Positions 23,801-34,804 of a stretch of 64,000 nt of DNA are shown one piece after another. The notes under the pieces were generated by a model. That model was not told the DNA's origin and did not search any database. It worked only from the letters and a program-made list of their open reading frames with translations. The stretch comes from Rhynchosporium graminicola. Its lineage: Eukaryota > Ascomycota > Leotiomycetes > Helotiales > Ploettnerulaceae. The DNA lies in NCBI GenBank assembly GCA_900074885.1, contig FJUW01000080.1, positions 81,255 through 145,254 of the forward strand, written 5' to 3'. Within the stretch, counting starts at the first letter, position 1, and every line of letters starts with the position of its first letter. Made by a program: the position numbers and the translations under genes.

Positions 23801-24383
23801 AGCGCGTGTGGTAGTAGCTGCTGCATTGAGCCCACCGAAGAGAGAGCTCGCTGTCGCGCAGGTTACAAGTCATCCGCGCTTGACATTCAGTCAGTACCTT
23901 GCTACCCTGGAGACATACGGATATGATATTCCTGAGGTGGAGTATGCTGTCTGGAAGAGTAAGTTGGAGGATTACGCTGCGAGTGAGGGCAAGGAACAGC
24001 ATGCATTGTAAGTTGCCATGTCACTTTATCGTGCTCATTTCTCTTGTATTGCACAACGACGCTGACCGCTCTGGAATGAACATAGAATGCCACTCTACCA
24101 CTTCGCAACCACCGATCTCCCAGGCGATACTATCGCGCCCGAAATGGCTGATGCCAACGCAACTGCTTCCTTGAAGTCCGATATCCAATTTACACAGCAA
24201 GATGTCTCAGCCGGGGGATTTGTCGATGAGGAGATCATGGGCCATTACCTTGCTTATTTGATAGGCATTGGGTTTGTGGCTAAGCCGACCAAGGAGGGGA
24301 AGAAGACTTTGCCAGATGTAAATATTGGTGAGGAGCAGAAAGCTGCATTGTTGAGAGTAGGAGGACGAGGTGCGTTGGTTTGA
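20820..24383 (+). CDS. LYS2: L-2-aminoadipate reductase (Lys2-type), lacking the usual N-terminal region
   Basis: Exons 20820-24007 and 24086-24383 join in phase (gtaagt...catag) to give 1161 residues. The enzyme activates L-2-aminoadipate with ATP, loads it on a phosphopantetheine arm and reduces it with NADPH to the semialdehyde, a step of fungal lysine synthesis. Seen: adenylation domain with LSFTSGSEGRPKGV, NMYGTTETQ and YRSGDLGRY; carrier motif FFDIGGHSIL with Ser666 for phosphopantetheine; reductase domain with FLTGATGFLGAYLL and a YGQSK catalytic pair at about residues 922-926. Family members are usually near 1400 residues with a 230-250-residue condensation-like N-terminal region; this protein starts at IPDPTADLHW, just after it. 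Whether it is the main Lys2 or a paralogue cannot be told from one window. Confidence 0.95.
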
Positions 24384-25151
24384 GTAATTGTGAGAAGGTT
24401 ATATGATTAAGCACCTAGGAAACCGGTTTAGACAAAATGGTGGTATACAAAAGTGATTCTCTTCATCGAAGCTTACGAATCTCAGGCTCTTCCTTGCACA
24501 TATCATCATGACTCTGAGGGCCTTCCAGAAACTGCAACGAAATTTTGGCTGAGCGAAAATTATAGCATTTGTATCTTCCTTGGGCTAGTAGAAACATGCA
24601 AAAATCGAACTTGCGGCTCGACTAGCGATATACAGCCTATTTTGGGGACCTCGAGATGCGAAAATATTAAAGTCACAAACTGACTTTAGAGCCTTGCTTA
24701 ATCATTATTGCGATGTCACGATAAAGTTTCATGGCACTGGTAGGACTTTAACTCAAAGAAGGAACTAGTGTCACGATGATGGAATAGTACTTGTCGCCTG
24801 CTGAGATGACATCGATGTCAGCTTCACCAAAGATCGACCAATTTTTCTGGCATCGATACACGGCATAGTCGCATTGCAGCTGCACATACACTCTACCTGA
24901 TCGAGAAAGGCTTGCATTTCACTTGCTCCTCCCCGCCTATCACATATGATGATGACAGTATCAAGATAAGCGCCAGCCTGATAATTCAGGAGTTCAGCCG
25001 CAAACATTCCCAAACCTCATAACGACCTCTTGGGTAATTTATATTCTGTTTTGATGAACTGCGTCCATCGGTTTGGATTTCATGGTGGTACCAGCCAATT
25101 CTGTATTCTGTTCAGATTCTTGGGGTCGAATGCCCGAGGGTGTTGACAAAA
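24384..25151. other. Intergenic region after LYS2
   Basis: Contains the LYS2 3' UTR. Short frames at 24453-24683 (+) and 24771-25013 (-) show no family features. Confidence 0.4.
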
Positions 25152-26458
25152 ATGGATCCTATCACTGCATTTAGCCTGGCTGCTAAAATCCTCGCCTTCG
25201 TTGACTGTGCGACGATAGTTGATAACTGAAGCCAACGAGCTCCGCAAATCACAGAGTGGACTGTCGCAGGAAAATGAAGACGTTGGCTTTAAGCTTACAG
25301 ATCTTAGCGGTCACGCCAACCCGTTGAAGCAAGGCAACCTTCATACTACTGCTACTCCAGAGGATATGCGACTTTGCAAGCTTGCATCGAGGTGTGTTGA
25401 ATAGTCCGATGGACTATCGCATAGCATAAATAAGCTTCGTGTTCCTAAACTTGCGAATTTGAAGGGCCTACGCGTCATGGGAAGGCCTTTAGGAGTATGT
25501 TAGAAGCGAAGGACCATAAAGCGAATTTGGAAAACTTGGTTCAAATTCGCAATGAAATGCAGTTCAATGTGCAAATCTCTCTCAAGTAAATTGATGGTAG
25601 TAGCTTCGTGCACAACTCGGACAGTTTTTACACCAGGTCGATTGTCATGCAGTTCTTATATCGGCAAGTTACAGACAGCTAACTACTCTTAGGCATACGA
25701 TTGAACGGATGTCATTCCAGCAGTCGGGGTGGGTCGATCACCTAGACGAGCAGGCAAAACATCTTAAGGAGCTGATCAATAGCGGTCAAGACTTATTTCA
25801 GCAGAGTCTTGCGCATCAGACCAGAGAAATCAACGACCATACGTCTTGGAGTTCCCAAATGCAAAGAAAGATTTGAGCAAGGAAATCTACCATACTGGTG
25901 CCGAGAATGTGGCTGGTAGAGAGAACGAGCGGAGGCTGAAGGCCATGAAAGAAGACGATAAAAGAGAAAATCCGGACAGATAAAGGGAAAACCGTATTCT
26001 TGAGCATCTCAGTTTTCAAGGCTTTGACAGAAGATGTGAGGATATCGAAAATGCGCACGATGTAACCTTCAATTGGATCTTCGAGTATTATAAACTGCTG
26101 AGCACGTCAGGCCTAGCTTCAATAAGATTCTAGGTGGGTTGAAGGGAACGACGAAAGTTTCTTTTGGATACATGGAAAAGCTGGTTGGGGAAAGTCTGTA
26201 TTGATGAAGTACATCGACAAGGATCCTCGAACACGGAAGGGACTCTTGAAATGGGCAGGCGATTCGAGCCTCAACAGAGCTTCCTTCTACTTTTGGAGTA
26301 GCGAGAACTCACACCAATGCTCCCAGACCGGTCTTCTAAGGACACTACTCTACCATTTACTTAACAGGCGCCAAGATTTGATCCGTAAGATATCTCCGAT
26401 TCTCTGGAGTGACATGGAAATCTTACGAGTAGTGAAGGAGGCTTGCTCCCTCATGTAA
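25152..26458 (+). pseudogene. Relic of a fungal NLR-type (STAND/NACHT) gene
   Basis: The relic starts at ATG 25152 with MDPITAFSLAAKILAFVD, the typical opening of the N-terminal domain of fungal STAND proteins, and hits a stop at once. A coiled linker (WVDHLDEQAKHLKEL and HQTREI) is readable at 25703-25876. A P-loop reading FWIHGKAGWGKSVLMKYIDK lies at 26160-26220, with GKAGWGKS at 26174-26197, followed by LKWAGD and SQTGLLRTLLYHLL. Several stops and frame changes separate these pieces and nothing recognisable follows 26458, so the NACHT domain is cut and the repeat domain lost. Such proteins are intracellular receptors for non-self recognition and regulated cell death in fungi. It lies 0.8 kb downstream of LYS2 on the same strand. 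Confidence 0.8.
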
Positions 26459-27838
26459 GATGAGATGGATCTGTCAGGTAATAACATCGCCTGGCAAAGC
26501 GATGAGGGAAAAAGTGAAAGAACGGCTTGCGGCTAGGCCATTTCGTCACCGGCGAAACGCGAGCTTGCAAATTGATGTGTAGAAAGTAAAAGTCAGAGAA
26601 GATATGGAGGACTTTCAAGACAGAATAGTCTAATATCATAGAATAATCCTAATACCTTTACTGATGCTACCTCCATAAGTGATGAAGCATCCCACTGAAA
26701 TCAAAAGTTATGTCAATATAGAAAGCCACGAAACAATAATCGTGTTTAATTATTCACCTCACTGGACGTGAAATAGGTCAGCCTCGATTATCAAATGACA
26801 TCGAGAACCATAGATCGACGACTAACATGTTTGCCCTAGACTTTTGCCACAGCTTCAAACCAGGAAACATTTAGGAACTTCGGCTCTGTTCAGTCATATT
26901 TCGAGCTGAGCAAGTCAGGGCGAAATTCTCGGAGGAATCGGGATCGGACTACCACTCTCTTCAACCATATTGTAGCGCAGACTGCACATCAAACCTTGAA
27001 AAAAAAATCGGAATCCTCTTCCGATCGAACTGAAAAATTCATCAACACTTCACCTTTAACATCCATAGCCTCTAGAATTTCCTCCCGCAAGAGGCGGAAG
27101 ATTCTGGACAAGCCGGGAATCCCAGCATCATGTTACATCTCCGACGCTCGGATCCCCGAAAAATAATTGGCAGACTCGAGGCAGATTGACAAACCCTGTA
27201 TTTTGGTGCACGGCCCCTTGAAACCCCCTGACAGCGGCTCGGGACATGGTCCTAATCTGACGGACGGCTTACCTGACATGTTTAGGATGAGCGGTTTGGG
27301 ATGAGGATCAGATGTGTCATATTATGAAATCTCATGCGCTTGAAGCTTGAGAGGAGGTAGGGAAAGCTGTGTGGGAAAATGAGACGAAGAGGAAGCAAGC
27401 AGCTGCAAGTGCTTTGAAGGTCGCAGATGAGAAAGTCACAGAAATAAGAATGGAGTCAGAAGATTGCCGTGAACGTTAATATTGATGAATAAGGTTTTAC
27501 GTCTCTAAATTTGGAATAAAGTAGAAACCAGTTGAATTAAAGGGCAAAATAAATCGTTTTGCCTGAACGCCGAGCGGAATGCAATAAAGGTATGTATCCA
27601 TTCATCGGACTATTAAAGTGCAATCCTCGCATACGAGCCTGTCATATATATCTCCACTTGAAAACTCCGCGTCAAGCCTCCCAACGGCGACACCGGAGAC
27701 CCCCTTACCTATACTTCTACAAATCGTTTGGTGTGAATGGATTGGCCTTGGTTTAATTTGATGCTGCATCTATGCCTCGAGTGCAGACATTGGCATGGCA
27801 CCTGATTTGATATTAGAGATGAGAGAAGAGCAGGATCT
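26459..27838. other. Gene-poor stretch, possibly decayed coding sequence
   Basis: No intact gene. One plus-strand frame near 27360-27480 reads as a charged helical fragment (KAVWENETKRKQAAASAL) ending in TAA. It may be debris of a larger gene but has no diagnostic motif. Confidence 0.35.
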
Positions 27839-28862
27839 TCAGGACGACTGACCTGCCATACCGCCGAATGCACCGACACCCTGAGCAGCGTTGGGGAAGG
27901 CAGCGACGCCACATAGGCAAGAGCATGCACATGCACCATTGTTCATTTGTCCGGTGCCACTAACCATCGATGGAGAATTTTTGTTGGCAGCAGGAGCAGG
28001 TGGTGGCGGCGGTGGTGCAGCAGCTGGAGGAGCTGGAGGAGCAGCTGGAGTTGTGGCTACTGGCTGCCCGCCGACGATTACTGCTGTGGCTCCGGCACCC
28101 TTCTGGGCAACGGCCATCTGTTGAAACATGGCTTGGGTCTTGTTGGCAGTTGGGTTGATAGAGAAGGTCATTCCTTTTCCACAATGGTTACCCTGACGGC
28201 AGTAGAACCCTATATGCATGTTAATTTTCTAAACTTAAATCCATGATATCGTAATACATACAGAGTGGGGTCGACACGGTGACTTGCATAGCCACTTGGG
28301 GAGCTGGGGAGATGGTGTTGTTTGCGTTGGCCATGAATCCAGTGTCCATTCCACCGGCGAGAGGGTCGCAAGGAGTAGTGAAAGCAGACTGGGTTGCAGT
28401 GTGGTTTTGCGAGTGGAACTCGAAGATGACCATATCTCCAATAGCGGCAACAACCTGGTCTGGTGTGTAAACAAGTCCACCTGCTCCTCCAACGACGACC
28501 CAAAAGGATGTTAGTTGAGCAATTCTTGTCCTCTACGAAAAATGACTTACAGTATGGGTGGCAACTGCTGCTGGTGGAGCTAGAGCCATGGTGGAAGTTA
28601 CAGTCTGGGTTTGTGCGTTGTTTCCAGCGTTGATCCAGATGATGATAACCTCGGTGACCTGTGCCTTTCCACCTGCCGAACCGCCCTCGTGGACGATTTG
28701 CTTTGGTGCTTCGACCTTTGCTGGAGCGGCTTGTGCTTCCCCGTGATTTGTTCGTACGCTCAAGTCGGAATCGACTGCTCTTCGTGGCACCAGATCTGCA
28801 TGGAGCGATCCGGCCAACGCCAAAGGCGTGGCGCAAAGTGCTGTGATGGCGGAGAATCTCAT
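27839..28862 (-). CDS. Secreted cupredoxin-like (plastocyanin-fold) protein
   Basis: Exons 28551-28862, 28262-28499 and 27839-28209 join in phase to give 306 residues. A signal peptide (MRFSAITALCATPLALAGS) opens the protein. The cupredoxin core reads VVVGGAGGLVYTPDQ, then FEFHSQNHTATQS, TTPCDP, and after intron 2 WFYCRQGNHCGKGM, which carries the usual His, Cys, His and Met copper-site positions. A Pro/Ala-rich tail and a Ser/Gly/Cys-rich C-terminus follow, as in fungal extracellular serine-rich cupredoxins. Intron 1 (28500-28550) has a normal GTAAGT donor and CTAAC branch site, but the only acceptor that restores the conserved core ends in GG instead of AG. Copper binding and wall association are inferred from the family. 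Confidence 0.85.
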
Positions 28863-30097
28863 GATGGATATATTAGATAGAGTTGACTATTTGGTCGTTA
28901 AATGGAGGTATTGCAAGGATGAAAACCGCACGGCGGAAGAGCTAAACTATCAAAGTTGTCGTGGCTGAAAAGTGATCGTGCGTGAGGAAGATACAACAAT
29001 TAGCCAGATGGCGAGTGCCTGCTCGTGATGATAGAAACGGAAAGTTGAAATGAGAACTAAGTGAAAGAATGTGTTCACGGCAAAGACGAATGAATAAGAG
29101 GACAGAAAAAGTACAACCTCGGGAACATGAGGGTATTAAACCAAGCACGAAATTGGTCCCAAGGATGGAAAGAGCACTAGCAATCCTCATGGGGGCGGTC
29201 CGCTATCCACTGCAGGAAAGCCTGGCGCGAAACAGACCGGAGCGCAACTCACCCGGGCATGGAGCCATTCAAACGGCATTGTGCTTGGGACGGATCTGAT
29301 ATGTGATCCCGAGACAACTTTTTTTGTGAAGCATTAGCGACTTGAACCAGTGCTGTTGGGATGGCAGGTCATCCAGAGCACGGATTGCACGGTGGTGAAG
29401 GTGGTCGTCGAGAAGCAACCCTCGGACGCGGAAGTGTTTTAGAGTTGGATGCGACGTCTCAAAACAAGGATTAACCGAGCACGCCAACGTCTCGAAAAAG
29501 AAAAGGGCCACAACATCAGATCAAGGTTAAACTGCGGGTTGGCGCGATAAGTTTAGAATGATCCGGGATTTCTGATTTTTGAACTGCCATCCCAAGTTAT
29601 CCTAAGTTCCTAAGAGTATTGGCAGTCAGGAGTGGAAGAGCATGGAAAACTATTGATAGGAGGTCATCGCTGCATTTGCGCAGCCCGAGAAATCACCCAA
29701 ACAGCCAAGCGCTCAATGTTTGCTAGAATCCTTCATACAGTTAATAAGCAATGGTGGTGGTTGATCTTCTGTTGATCTATTCATTTGCTTGAATTGAGTT
29801 TGAGAGCTGTCAAGCTGTCAACGAAAAAGACTTCGTCCGGTCTCATAGCCAAGACCTGCGGGAGGGGTCAAACATGAGGCTGAGCGTTCTCGCGCTTAAC
29901 CGAAATGAACATGAAACGGCGCGCATACTTTTGATCTGGGGGCACCCACCATTTTGTGCTGTCCATATCCCCATGTCTTTCAACTTCTGACACCTGCCAG
30001 GCACAGACACCTCCAGATCCTTACTGTGATCGGATGACCAAAACTGCCACTGTCACAGAGACCTTACTCAAATCTGAAGATAGACTAACAAGAAATC
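28863..30097. other. Intergenic region, no gene seen
   Basis: Upstream of the cupredoxin gene and downstream of SMN. Short frames have no recognisable content. Confidence 0.45.
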
Positions 30098-30797
30098 TCA
30101 CTTGGCAACCTTATTTCCCTGAGCAGCTATCTGCTTTCCTTCGTGCAAGCCAGTGTAATATCCAGCATAGTACCAAGACATCAATAGGTTTTTAAGCCCT
30201 TCATCATGGACTGTTGAAGTTAGCGAATGTAAGGCAAATCCTATGGATCCCACGAATGCTTGAATTTGTCTCACCTTGGCCGATCAAATGCTGGGGCAGA
30301 GCTGGCGATCCGTTTGAGCCCTCACGTTGCCTCTCTACCTAAAGCCAGACAAAAGTTAGCACTAGCTCGCCAGGTTTCGAGATTCTGTATTTTTGGCTCC
30401 TTCTGGAACAGAACTGCTTACCGGATCGTTCTCGTCATGAGAAGTGATGTCGGTATCAGCTGTTCCTCCGGTTGCCTTCTTCTTGGCCCGCGGATCATCC
30501 TCGTCGGATTTGGAATGCACGTTTTTGCCCCTGGTAGGACCTTGAGTATTGTGTGCACGTGTTATTTCCTAGGTGACTTACGTTTGACCATTATCGCTCT
30601 CATCGCTCTCTGCGATATCTGCGGTATCTTCTCCTCGAGCCTGTATGCTGTGGTATTTCTGCGACATGATCAGTTTTCCTGAACAAACACCCAGGACAGC
30701 TTCTTACCTTGTACTCTCCGAGTGCATCGTTCCAAGAGTTCTGGAGAGACGAATCATCCCATATTTGAGCGTGCGAAGCGTTACTATCGGAGGCCAT
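30098..30797 (-). CDS. Survival motor neuron (SMN) homologue
   Basis: Five exons (30708-30797, 30582-30658, 30422-30530, 30275-30338, 30098-30210) join in phase to give 150 residues. The N-terminus reads AQIWDDSSLQNSWNDAL followed by EYKKYHSIQARG, the Gemin2-binding signature. The C-terminus reads LLMSWYYAGYYTGLHEG, the YG-box used for oligomerisation. There is no Tudor domain between them, as in the short yeast and fungal SMN proteins; the middle is acidic with a Lys-rich patch. The family assembles Sm rings on spliceosomal snRNAs. All introns are 43-85 nt. The gene is easily missed because no exon exceeds 113 nt. Confidence 0.9.
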
Positions 30798-31334
30798 ATT
30801 TCGACCTGTCCCAAGTCGTGTAATTAGACTTCGATGTCTGCAGTTGATCGCGTTAGCTTGGTGGCCACGACGAGAACTTTAGCTTGATCGTAAGCGAAAT
30901 TCAATTCCAACGTCAGGTGCGTCCTCTGTTACTACCCTACCATCGAAGCCCAAGACGGACCAGTCAAGACGCAAAGGTTCTCTCTAGACTATGGACTGAG
31001 TACGAACAATTCGAATATCATTTCTCAGTCCGAAAATCAGTATTTACGTTCTTCAGGAAGGTCACGTGTTGCAATATGCGAAGATGTCGATGCATTAGTT
31101 CTCGAAGCCAATGAATATGTATCAATGTATGTCCTTCCAAATGTGGAATGTTCTATCACTGGAATTCAGATCTCGTAGAATAATCTCGTTTATTCTACAC
31201 TTTGTTGACAAGACCCTCCTCCAAAATCCACGCCTTCATCTGCATTCCTGTCTACTCCCATAACTCTGCCATCAGGCTTGTCATCCTTAGACTTTGCCGT
31301 CCTAAATTCAAAGGTACCTACCTACAGGCTAGTA
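30798..31334. other. Intergenic region, no gene seen
   Basis: SMN promoter side and the 3' side of the SDR relic. Contains a GGTACCTACCTAC motif at about 31313. No coding signal. Confidence 0.45.
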
Positions 31335-32182
31335 TTAATCTCCACTCGCTACTTCGTTGGCCGTTCCAGGCCAAAGCTGGCTGAGAGATCCTTCTTTCGG
31401 AGTCTTCAAGCCGCCTGGCGCAAGTGGCTTCCTTGATATTGCAGTAGCCTTGATCCAGCCTGGTGTCATCGGAGTATCGCACACTCCTGGAAGCACTGCG
31501 ACAAATTTGATAGTAGGAAAGCGTAGAGCCAGTTCCACAGTGTATAGCAAGTTCGCTAGTTTAGACCGGGCATACCGACGCCATGAATCCTTCCCACCTA
31601 ATGAGCTAAAAATTGACAGATTGAGCTGCGTGGTGCGTAGGTCTCTGAGAATGATGCCTTCGGATGCGTGAAAACGGTACTCATCAGACGATGCGATGAC
31701 AACCCGAACGTCGGTTTGGTAGGTTGCCGTATTGAGTAGGGTTGAAAGATGGTGCTTAATGAGTAGACCGTGTCGAAGATGATTTACACCAAAGTGTACT
31801 TCATATGCGTCCGAACCCGGAGGAGCGCCCAGAATACCAGCATTGCAGAATAACAAATCAAGGCGATCTGTACTGGAGACTGTCTGCTTTGCTGCCTTGT
31901 TTACAGAGGCAAGCGAGCCTAAATCGCACTCAACGAAAGTGGGTCAATGAGAGGTGATAGCTCCTTAATGTCGTCAAATGACTGATTCCGTAGACTTTGC
32001 ATTTCGAGCGGCAATGAAGATGCGCTTTGGGTTGTGCTTTGCTAAGGACAAACAGGGCTCTTCCCCTAATCCAGCATTATTTGTCAATGTTAACCAGAAG
32101 CAAAGAGAAGGGTCTTTGAGGGAACTTACCATCTGTTACAAGGATGACCCGTCCGGGGAGGTCAGGTATATCGACGTCTGGG
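31335..32182 (-). pseudogene. Short-chain dehydrogenase/reductase, decayed
   Basis: The minus strand has PDVDIPDLPGRVILVT at 32135-32182. Then a probable intron has a good GTAAGT donor but a CAA where an AG acceptor is expected. The cofactor segment NAGLGEEPC follows, and a stop after STESVI. A +1-frame stretch (DDIKELSPLIDP) comes next, then a return to the first frame with ECDLGSLASV and LLFCNAGILG. From there the frame is open to TAA at 31335 and includes the catalytic RRYARSK pair. The C-terminus is short for the family. Family members are NAD(P)H-dependent oxidoreductases of the retinol-dehydrogenase-like group. A lost acceptor plus two frame changes argue for a pseudogene; an unrecognised intron is the alternative. 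Confidence 0.7.
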
Positions 32183-33064
32183 TTAAACATTCTCTACGAA
32201 TGGAGGTCCAAGAAGAAGTGCGGTTAGTACCTTGTTTTTTATACGAAATGATACGAAAGTAAAGGGTATAAAGATAGGAGACACCTCTGACTGAAGCCTG
32301 AAAGAGCGAGTGGAGGAGAGTCTTTGTTTTTATTCTCCTCATGGTGTAATTCAGGATTCCGGCGCTGTGACTACGCTCCGAAATTCCGAATTATTTGTTA
32401 GTGGAGGATAGGGCGAGGAGATTGTGGAAAATAATGTTGAAAATATACGGAAAATATTACGCCATAGAGTAACATTGTGAACATGAGAGAGTGTGGTTCT
32501 ATCGCTCTTCGTTGCATTCATACCTGGCTATAGTGTTGAAGGCTTCCATATAGAAGCACAGATCCTGAGAGACCCAGAGTGTAGCTGTCTTCGAATACTG
32601 TTACCTCTGACTGCCTAGATATACATGTAGCACACACGAGAGCGATGACGAGAAACATTACTTCTTCCGCAGGTGCTTTGAAGCTTGCTGGTTGGAAATG
32701 ATAAATTCAGTACGATTCTCTTCTCACATACTTCGATTCATGACAGCTTCATGACTCTCAATGATCTCGGCCTACACCAGAGTATTAGATATCTTACAAT
32801 CGGTTCCCAACTTTGTAACACCTAGGTATTTCTTTGGCAAATTCGTAGAACAAATCGTGATCTTGAGCAGGATATGAACTTAATCAGCCTATGGGTCAAC
32901 ACAGAGACCGAGGGGTCTCGGAATTGGCGCTAACGCTATTGCTTCACCGCCCGCAGGCTGGTGGTTGTACTGCCACTTTGAATTTATCGCTAGGAAAAAG
33001 TTTCCCAAAGCTCCAGATCGCCAACCACACACAACCATCTTCGGTCATTGAACGACTCTGTACA
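32183..33064. other. Intergenic region and NOP15 promoter side
   Basis: AT-moderate, with no family-bearing frame. The last 100 bp form the 5' UTR of the NOP15-like gene. Confidence 0.45.
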
Positions 33065-34804
33065 ATGGCAAAGGATACCCAAACCAAGAAGCGGAAGGGT
33101 AATTCCACCATGCCTGACTTCATTCCCATGCTAATTCTAGATAGCTTCAGTTTCTGAAGTCGAGGCTGAAAAGGTCAAGAAGGTGGAAAATGTTGTCGCA
33201 CCACCTAGCACCGAGGCTGCCCCAGCAAAGAAGCGCAAAGGTATAACTCACATCAATCTAAATCCGTGTTGCCAATTTCTAATATCTTGACAGCAACTGA
33301 GGATGCAGCTCCTGTGAAAGTGAAGAAGACCAAGATACCTAAAGACGTCGACGAAGTAAAAACCTCTTCTGCACCCAAAAAAGCTTCCAAGACAACCACC
33401 AGTGCAGCAACAACTCCGAAGGACGCAGGAAAGAGTGAAACGGAGCTGTCAACCGCTGTGAAGAAGCCTATCGTTCCCAAATCCAAGACGAGCTCAGCAG
33501 CTTCCAAGAAGGAGAAGGTTGCCAAAGCCCCGAAGCCAGAGATCAAGGTTGATGAGGAGATCGACTCGGGACTTGAGGACGAGGACAAGGAGATGGACGA
33601 AGACTCGGAGTCGGAGCTTGATGAGAAGGCCGTGGACATATTGAAGGGGTTCGAGAGCGACGGAGATGACGAGGAGATCGCAGATGGACTCCCCGAAGGT
33701 GCTGAGGTTCCTCTTCGTAAGCAGCTCAGCAAGAGCCAGGAAAAGAAATTGAAGAAGATCAAGGAAGCCGCAGTAGTATCTGATAAGCCCGGTGTTGTCT
33801 ACGTTGGTCGCATTCCCCACGGTTTCTACGAGAACGAGATGAAGGCCTACTTCAAGCAATTCGGAAACATCCTCAAGCTCCGATTGTCCCGCAACAAGAA
33901 GTCAGGTGCCAGCAAGCACTTTGCATGGATCCAATTCGAATCTGCTGATGTTGCCGATATCGTGGCTAAGACTATGGATAACTACATGATGTTTAGTCAC
34001 TTGTTGAAGGTCAAGCTCATCCCAGATGATCAGGTTAACCCCGACTGGTTCAAGGGCGCCAACAAGCGATTCAAGCGGGTACCCTGGAACAAGATGGAAG
34101 GCCGTAAGCTTGAGCAACCCAAGTCCGAGGGAGATTGGAACGCAAAGAATGACCTAGAGAACAAGAAGCGCGAGAAGAAGGCCGCAAAGCTGAAGGAGAT
34201 TGGCTACGAGTTTACGGCTCCGAAGCTCAAGTCTGCTACTGGTGTTGCAAAGCCAAAGGCACCTGAGGAGTTGGCCAACGGTGAGGGTGAGGTTAAGCCT
34301 GTCGATGCTACACCTGCTACTGAGAAGGTCACCAAGTCGAAGAAGCAAGGCAAGAAGGGCAAGAACATCGAACACCCTGCCGCCAAGGACCTAGTTTCAC
34401 AAGCCGACAACAAGGCAAAGAACGCATCTGTGACCTTGCCTCCATCAAAGGAAGATGTCGAGGAATCTATCGATGCCCTCATCGAAGAGGTTGCCGTTAA
34501 GCCAAAGAAGGGCAAGAAGGCCAAGACCGTCAAGGAGGTTGAAGTCGTCGAGGCTGTCGAGAAGACTGCTGCTGTCATCGAGGAGGCCAAGCCAGTGAAG
34601 GAGAAGAAGGTTAAGAAGACAAAGGTCGTTGAGACTTCCGAAGATCCGATCACTGAGACCACCGTCCCAGCTCCAGAGAAGAAGCTCAAGACTAAGAAGT
34701 CAAAGACGTCTCTGGTTGAGACGGTCACTCCTGTCGTCGCTCCCGAGGAGGCGGTCGCAGTCGCGAAGGCCAAGAACAGCAAGAAGAGAAAAGCTTCTTC
34801 TTGA
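33065..34804 (+). CDS. NOP15: Nucleolar RRM protein, NOP15/NIFK-like ribosome assembly factor
   Basis: Exons 33065-33098, 33151-33240 and 33294-34804 join in phase to give 544 residues. The N-terminus is Lys-rich with KKRK clusters, then comes an acidic stretch. One RRM reads VYVGRIPHGFYENEMKAYF (RNP2 side) and SKHFAWIQFES (RNP1 side), and is followed by VNPDWFKGANKRFKRVPWNK, characteristic of the Nop15/NIFK group. Yeast Nop15 is a 60S pre-ribosome factor needed for 27S pre-rRNA processing. The last 250 residues are repetitive Lys/Ala/Glu/Val-rich with KKGKK-type patches, much longer than in yeast, and probably disordered. The two tiny 5' exons were placed by phase and splice sites. Confidence 0.9.

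Noticed and set aside
20820..28862. Biosynthetic cluster around the adenylating reductase
   Set aside because: The reductase is a clear Lys2-type enzyme and its neighbours (type II membrane protein, NLR relic, cupredoxin) include no tailoring enzymes, transporter or cluster regulator.
34204..34782. 192-codon minus-strand ORF
   Set aside because: Antisense shadow of the Lys/Ala-rich tail of the NOP15-like gene.
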